Shown: one piece after another, positions 60,874 through 64,000 of the stretch | How the letters are laid out: each line of letters begins with the position of its first letter | Position numbering within the stretch: the first letter of the stretch is position 1 | Origin: Clostridiales bacterium | Lineage (GTDB): Bacteria > Bacillota > Clostridia > Oscillospirales > Oscillospiraceae | DNA length: 64,000 nt | NCBI GenBank assembly: GCA_004557075.1 | Contig: SFEX01000003.1 | Location: forward strand, 1-64,000 | Direction: 5' to 3' | Program-made: the position numbers and the translations under genes | The notes under the pieces: model-generated | What the model was told of the DNA's origin: nothing | The model's database searches: none | Seen by the model: only the letters and a program-made list of their open reading frames with translations

Positions 60874-61071
60874 CTAACCGGCCTTTATTATCGCAAAAAA
60901 TATCCAGATTGCAATTCCCACCGCAAAGAGACCCCAGCCTATTGCGCGGGTATCTTCGGCGGCATCCTTTTTAGTTGCTAAGTACAAACCAACCAGCGAT
61001 TACAAAAATGCTATCAGCAATGCCTGTACCACGCAGCCCAGCGCAGCATCATTGCCACTTTTTCTGCTCAT
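60874..61071 (-). pseudogene. Small membrane protein gene with in-frame stop
   Basis: From ATG 61071 the frame reads MSRKSGNDAALGCVVQALLI and AFL, then TAA, then SLVGLYLATKKDAAEDTRAI and GWGLFAVGIAIWIFFAIIKA with G before TAG 60874-60876. Two hydrophobic segments flank the stop in one frame, so it is probably a broken two-span protein. Confidence 0.55.
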
Positions 61072-61085
61072 AACATACCCTCCAA

Positions 61086-61238
61086 TCACCAAAGATCATC
61101 ATCGGAATCATCGTCGCTATCGTCGGAGAAAACATCTTCCTCCTGCTTATCCTCTTCGTCAAAGCCAAAAATCTCATTGAGTATGAAGAAGTCTATGCCA
61201 TCCACTATGCCATTGTGATCGATATCAAACCAATCCAT
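61086..61238 (-). CDS. Small acidic EF-hand-like protein
   Basis: This 50-residue protein reads MDWFDIDHNGIVDGIDFFIL and NEIFGFDEEDKQEEDVFSDD, with a very acidic tail. The DxDxNGxVDxxDF loop is an EF-hand/dockerin-like calcium loop. GGTGGAAA site before ATG 61238. Function unknown. Confidence 0.6.
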   Translation of the reverse strand: MDWFDIDHNGIVDGIDFFILNEIFGFDEEDKQEEDVFSDDSDDDSDDDLW

Positions 61239-61296
61239 AACATTTCCACCTTGTTTTTCTGGTCTTTGACCCCATTTTAAAACTCTTGCTGTCCAA

Positions 61297-61839
61297 TTAG
61301 CAGTGCTGATCAAGCACTTTCTGCCAGAACACAGCCTTCTCCGTTGAATTAAGCTGCTGGTAGCAGGCTGAAATAAATGCAATGGTTATTTCCTTTTCGC
61401 TCTTTGCTCCAAGATTGCGGACACCACGCAATCCCGTTTCTCTGTGCATCAATTCCCTGAGTTTACCGAATGTGCTCGCTCCAGCTCTCATCAAGCCGTT
61501 CGAGGCTCTGACCGACAAATTCATTTCTTCAATTGAGAGGCTGCTCATTCTTTGTTTGTAAGGAATGATGACCTGCTCCCCGGGAATTAGCTGCTGTAGT
61601 GTACTGTATACGCCATATCTGCCTGCTTTGTCTCGAAGCTGCACTGCTTCTTCGCTAATGTTGGTGGGCATCAGCTCAACTGCGCCATCAATCTTCTGCT
61701 GCTCCTGCGGCCTGCCGGGTTTCCATGTGATCCAGAGCTTTCCCTGCAGATAATCCCTGTAAGCACCCTCATCCAATCTGAACCAGCCCCAATGGGTTTT
61801 TACCTCGTACCAAGTATCATTGTGTATCAAAAAAAGCAC
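61297..61839 (-). CDS. RNA polymerase alpha-CTD-like (HhH) protein
   Basis: From GTG 61839 the product is 180 residues. The N-terminal 85 residues are unassigned. The C-terminal part MSSLSIEEMNLSVRASNGLM, RAGASTFGKLREL and GVRNLGAKSEKEI resembles the alpha C-terminal domain of RNA polymerase, which binds DNA and activators. The alpha NTD is absent, so it is a stand-alone domain. A SAM riboswitch-type leader and terminator precede it. It ends 58 nt before the EF-hand gene. Confidence 0.72.
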   Translation of the reverse strand: MLFLIHNDTWYEVKTHWGWFRLDEGAYRDYLQGKLWITWKPGRPQEQQKIDGAVELMPTNISEEAVQLRDKAGRYGVYSTLQQLIPGEQVIIPYKQRMSSLSIEEMNLSVRASNGLMRAGASTFGKLRELMHRETGLRGVRNLGAKSEKEITIAFISACYQQLNSTEKAVFWQKVLDQHC

Positions 61840-61871
61840 CTCATTTCCTGTTTCTCCCAGAAAATAGGTGC

Positions 61872-61900
61872 AAAAATACCAGCCTTAGCAGGGCCGGTAT
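61872..61900 (-). terminator. Terminator of the SAM riboswitch leader
   Basis: On minus: ATACCGGCC-CTGCTAA-GGCTGGTAT followed by TTTTT. It lies between the aptamer and GTG 61839. Confidence 0.72.
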
Positions 61901-61902
61901 AA

Positions 61903-61992
61903 ACCTATCGTACAAGCTTTGGCACCTTTCTCTCCGGGAGGTTGCCGTGCGGTCATCGGGCTTGTCCCTCGCGCATCTCTTATAGGCTATTT
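61903..61992 (-). ncRNA. SAM-I-type (S-box) riboswitch candidate
   Basis: On minus in order: P1 CCTAT, AAGAGA, P2 TGCG, GAGGGAC, AAGCCCGATGA, CGCA, CGGCAACC, short P3 CTC/GAG, AAGGTGCCAA, and the P1 partner ATAGG. These are the core and kink-turn of the S-box. P3 and P4 are short compared with the usual SAM-I RNA. Location: ahead of the alpha-CTD-like gene. Confidence 0.68.
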
Positions 61993-62176
61993 GGTTTTTC
62001 TTGATCTGTGCACTGATCGTATATATAGAATAGCATAGGATTTTGTCAAATCGGCTGTATTTGAGATATTTTTGGTACATTCGAGTCCCACAGGTACAGC
62101 TTTATCGAGTTCTTTGCTGAGCAGAGAAATGTAAAATGCATTGTTAAAATAGTAAAGAACGTATCAGATTTACTGC

Positions 62177-62187
62177 GGTTCAAATCC
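62177..62187 (+). repeat. T-arm-like 11-mer GGTTCAAATCC (right copy)
   Basis: GCGGTTCAAATCCGC is a perfect T-arm-like hairpin. Second copy of the 11-mer at 57585. The gap 61993-62414 holds nothing else recognisable except AT-rich sequence and a hairpin near 62287-62330. Confidence 0.4.
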
Positions 62188-62414
62188 GCTCACTTACTCG
62201 TAATGAATAAGTCTTTACGGATCAAAGACTTACAAAAATGTACGGGCTATTTTGGGGAATTATCGCCCGTGTAAATGAAAAAAAGGCCTCGCTGCAGCCG
62301 TGTTGACCGCTCCGAAGCCCCGTTTTGCTTGTTTTTTCCCATTTTGAGTCGATTTGGTCCGGAAACATGAAAAGACTGCACTCTTGTCGTGGTAGACAAA
62401 AGTGCAGTCTTTTA

Positions 62415-62491
62415 TGGTGGAGAATGGCGGACTCGAACCGCCGACCTCTCGCGTGTGAGGCGAGCGCTCTAACCAGCTGAGCTAATTCTCC
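62415..62491 (-). tRNA. tRNA-Val(CAC)
   Basis: Minus strand from GGAGAAT to ATTCTCC-A-CCA; anticodon loop CTCACAC (anticodon CAC), T-loop GGTTCGAGTCC. CCA encoded. All stems pair. Confidence 0.95.
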
Positions 62492-62560
62492 ATAGCTTTG
62501 TTATTATAACATCTCTCTGCCAGCATTTCAAGTATAATTTTTGCAAAAAACAGGCTCCCT

Positions 62561-62740
62561 TGTGTCTCACTTCTTCACAAAGTGAGACACAGTTATATTC
62601 GCTTACGGCGAGTTATATTGCTTCGCAGTGATATTATGCTTTGCATAGTGATACTGCCTACGGCAGTTTATTGGCGAATATAATAACACTGCAACCGTAT
62701 GGTTGCAATATCACTTCAAGAGTAATCTTGAAATATCACT
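62561..62740. repeat. Array of short hairpins separated by TGATAT/TTATAT-like linkers
   Basis: At least seven hairpins in 180 bp: TGTGTCTCACTT/AAGTGAGACACA, CGC/GCG, TGC/GCA, TATGC/GCATA, ACTGCC/GGCAGT, GCAACC/GGTTGC and TTCAAGA/TCTTGAA. Linkers are GTTATATT or GTGATAT on the left and AATATCAC on the right. GTTATATTCGC (62592-62602) pairs with GCGAATATAATAAC (62674-62687), enclosing several. Not a CRISPR: unit lengths and sequences differ. Confidence 0.7.
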
Positions 62741-62745
62741 AAGAG

Positions 62746-62782
62746 AAAGCCAATAGATTCAAAAACGAATCTATTGGCTTTT
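62746..62782 (-). terminator. Terminator of the enolase gene
   Basis: AAAGCCAATAGATTC-AAAAAC-GAATCTATTGGCTTT with T-rich flank on both sides. Confidence 0.85.
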
Positions 62783-62797
62783 AATTGTTCATTCAAA

Positions 62798-64000
62798 TTA
62801 TCTGATGGAGAAGAACGCGTCCTTGCCGGGGTACTGGGCAACGTCAAACAGCTCTTCCTCAATGCGAAGTAGCTGATTGTACTTGCAGACACGATCGGTG
62901 CGGGACGGTGCGCCGGTCTTGATCTGTCCTGCATTAACAGCGACGGAGATATCCGCGATGGTGGTATCCTCGGTCTCGCCGGAGCGGTGAGATACAACGG
63001 CAGTCCAGCCGGCGCGGTGCGCCATTTGGATAGCGTCAAGGGTCTCGGTGAGAGTGCCGATCTGGTTCACCTTAATGAGCACGGAGTTTGCGGCGCCCAG
63101 CGCGATGCCCTTCTTTATGCGCTCGGTATTGGTGACAAATAGGTCGTCGCCGACGATCTGGATCTTATGGCCGAGGGTCTTGGTCATGAGCTGCCAGCCC
63201 TCCCAGTCATTCTCGCCCATGCCGTCCTCGATGGAGATGATGGGATACTTGTCAACAAAGTCTGCCCACATTGCGACCATCTGCTCGCTTGTCATGACAG
63301 TGCCGCGCTTGGGCAGATGATAGCACTTATCCTCCTCGTTGTACCAGTCGGATACAGCGCCGTCGATCGCGATCTTAAAGTCCTCGCCGGGCTTGTAGCC
63401 GGCCTTTTCCATCGCCGCGACCAGAGCCTTGAGCGCATCCTCATCAGACTCGAGGTTGGGAGCGTAGCCGCCCTCATCGCCGACGCCGGAGGCGGGAACG
63501 ACCTTCTTGAGCGCATGGAAAACCTCTGCGCACATACGCAGCGCTTCCTTCCAGCTCTTTGCGCTTACGGGCATTATCATGAACTCCTGAATATCGACGT
63601 TGGAGCCGGTAGCATGCGCGCCGCCGTTGAGCACGTTCATCATGGGGACGGGCAGGGTCTTGGCGTTTACGCCGCCGATGTAGTTATAAAGGCTCTGGCC
63701 GGTGGCCTCTGCCGCTGCGTGGGCGCAGGCAAGGGACACGCCGAGGATGGCGTTTGCGCCGAGGCGGGACTTATTGGGTGTGCCGTCGATCTCAATGAGC
63801 ATCTTGTCAATGCCGGTCTGATCCAGAACATTCAGGCCAACCATTGCCTCTGCTATCTCGCCGTTGACGTTTTCAACAGCCTTGGTAACGCCCTTGCCCA
63901 GATAGCGGCTCTTGTCGCCGTCGCGCAGCTCGCAGGCTTCGTACATGCCGGTCGATGCGCCGGAGGGAACGGCGGCACGGCCTACGGTGCCGTCGTCGAG
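62798..64000 (-). CDS. eno: Enolase (5' end outside the window)
   Basis: About 400 C-terminal residues are present, ending YPGKDAFFSIR. Seen: LDDGTVGRAAVPSGASTGMY, ALKKVVPASGVGDEGGYAPN, IISIEDGMGENDWEGW, LIKVNQIGTLTETLDAI and VVSHRSGETEDTTIADI. These are the magnesium and substrate residues of enolase, the 2-phosphoglycerate/PEP step of glycolysis. The gene continues past base 64000. The usual length of about 430 residues implies some 30 N-terminal residues missing. Confidence 0.97.
   Translation of the reverse strand, partial: LDDGTVGRAAVPSGASTGMYEACELRDGDKSRYLGKGVTKAVENVNGEIAEAMVGLNVLDQTGIDKMLIEIDGTPNKSRLGANAILGVSLACAHAAAEATGQSLYNYIGGVNAKTLPVPMMNVLNGGAHATGSNVDIQEFMIMPVSAKSWKEALRMCAEVFHALKKVVPASGVGDEGGYAPNLESDEDALKALVAAMEKAGYKPGEDFKIAIDGAVSDWYNEEDKCYHLPKRGTVMTSEQMVAMWADFVDKYPIISIEDGMGENDWEGWQLMTKTLGHKIQIVGDDLFVTNTERIKKGIALGAANSVLIKVNQIGTLTETLDAIQMAHRAGWTAVVSHRSGETEDTTIADISVAVNAGQIKTGAPSRTDRVCKYNQLLRIEEELFDVAQYPGKDAFFSIR

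Noticed and set aside
60874..61071. Selenoprotein or other recoding at the in-frame stop
   Set aside because: The codon is TAA, not TGA, and no SECIS-like hairpin follows.
62561..62740. CRISPR array
   Set aside because: Units differ in length and sequence, are palindromic throughout, and there are no constant repeats or spacers or cas genes.

Overview
The window looks like a chromosomal segment of an anaerobic, spore-forming gut Clostridia, probably Oscillospirales. The evidence is spoIIID, spoVAD and spoVAE, a ferredoxin-dependent 2-oxoacid oxidoreductase, 2-hydroxyacyl-CoA dehydratases, S-layer-homology (SLH) proteins, a tryptophan T-box, a cobalamin riboswitch and strong Shine-Dalgarno sites. 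Genus cannot be fixed from the sequence alone.

1-12.9 kb is a mosaic of phage-like and foreign gene pieces, mostly on the minus strand. An XRE repressor/ImmA pair (10.07-11.25 kb) is bracketed by two identical-arm operators. Leftward follow a replication block (small DUF protein, VapE helicase, VRR-NUC, SNF2 helicase, DUF1492), HNH, terminase small subunit, and a portal/ClpP-like head module. Several genes are cut and joined to others: SAM synthetase N-terminus to terminase C-terminus, tape measure to a flavoprotein disulfide reductase, and the small DUF protein to VapE. A RelB/ParE pair sits between terminase and portal. At 11.4-12.9 kb lie remnants of BrxL (BREX), a CHC2 primase, a CsoR repressor and probably a transposase.

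13.0-18.9 kb is an intact operon: class I methyltransferase plus a complete Opp/Nik/Cnt-type ABC importer. A broken metallo-beta-lactamase gene and tRNA-Ser follow.

19.7-50.9 kb is ordinary chromosome: pseudouridine synthase, CoA-transferase, dapF, an ECF sigma/RsgI-like pair, a dehydratase operon with two microproteins, surface and membrane proteins, a Trp T-box with a TrpB2-type synthase, and an amidohydrolase. The most interesting locus is 38.4-45.0 kb. A cobalamin riboswitch with a visible terminator/antiterminator switch heads an operon encoding an SLH-anchored alpha/alpha-barrel protein, a membrane-anchored DUF4430 protein, EcfT, and one 871-residue EcfA-EcfA'-S fusion. The alpha/alpha and DUF4430 domains correspond to the two halves of animal intrinsic factor/transcobalamin, so I infer a cell-surface corrinoid capture and import system. 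SpoIIID, Cu/Zn SOD, SpoVAD/AE and the 2-oxoacid:ferredoxin oxidoreductase operon follow.

51.2-62.3 kb is a second accessory island. It holds a truncated integrase, an HTH-AAA ATPase-subtilase operon resembling the IetAS defence system, broken serine recombinase and type III restriction genes, a large SF1 helicase with a degenerate PLD-like region (Mokosh type II-like), and a SAM riboswitch ahead of an RNA-polymerase-alpha-CTD-like protein. The window ends with tRNA-Val, an unusual array of short hairpins, and the enolase gene, which runs off the right edge.
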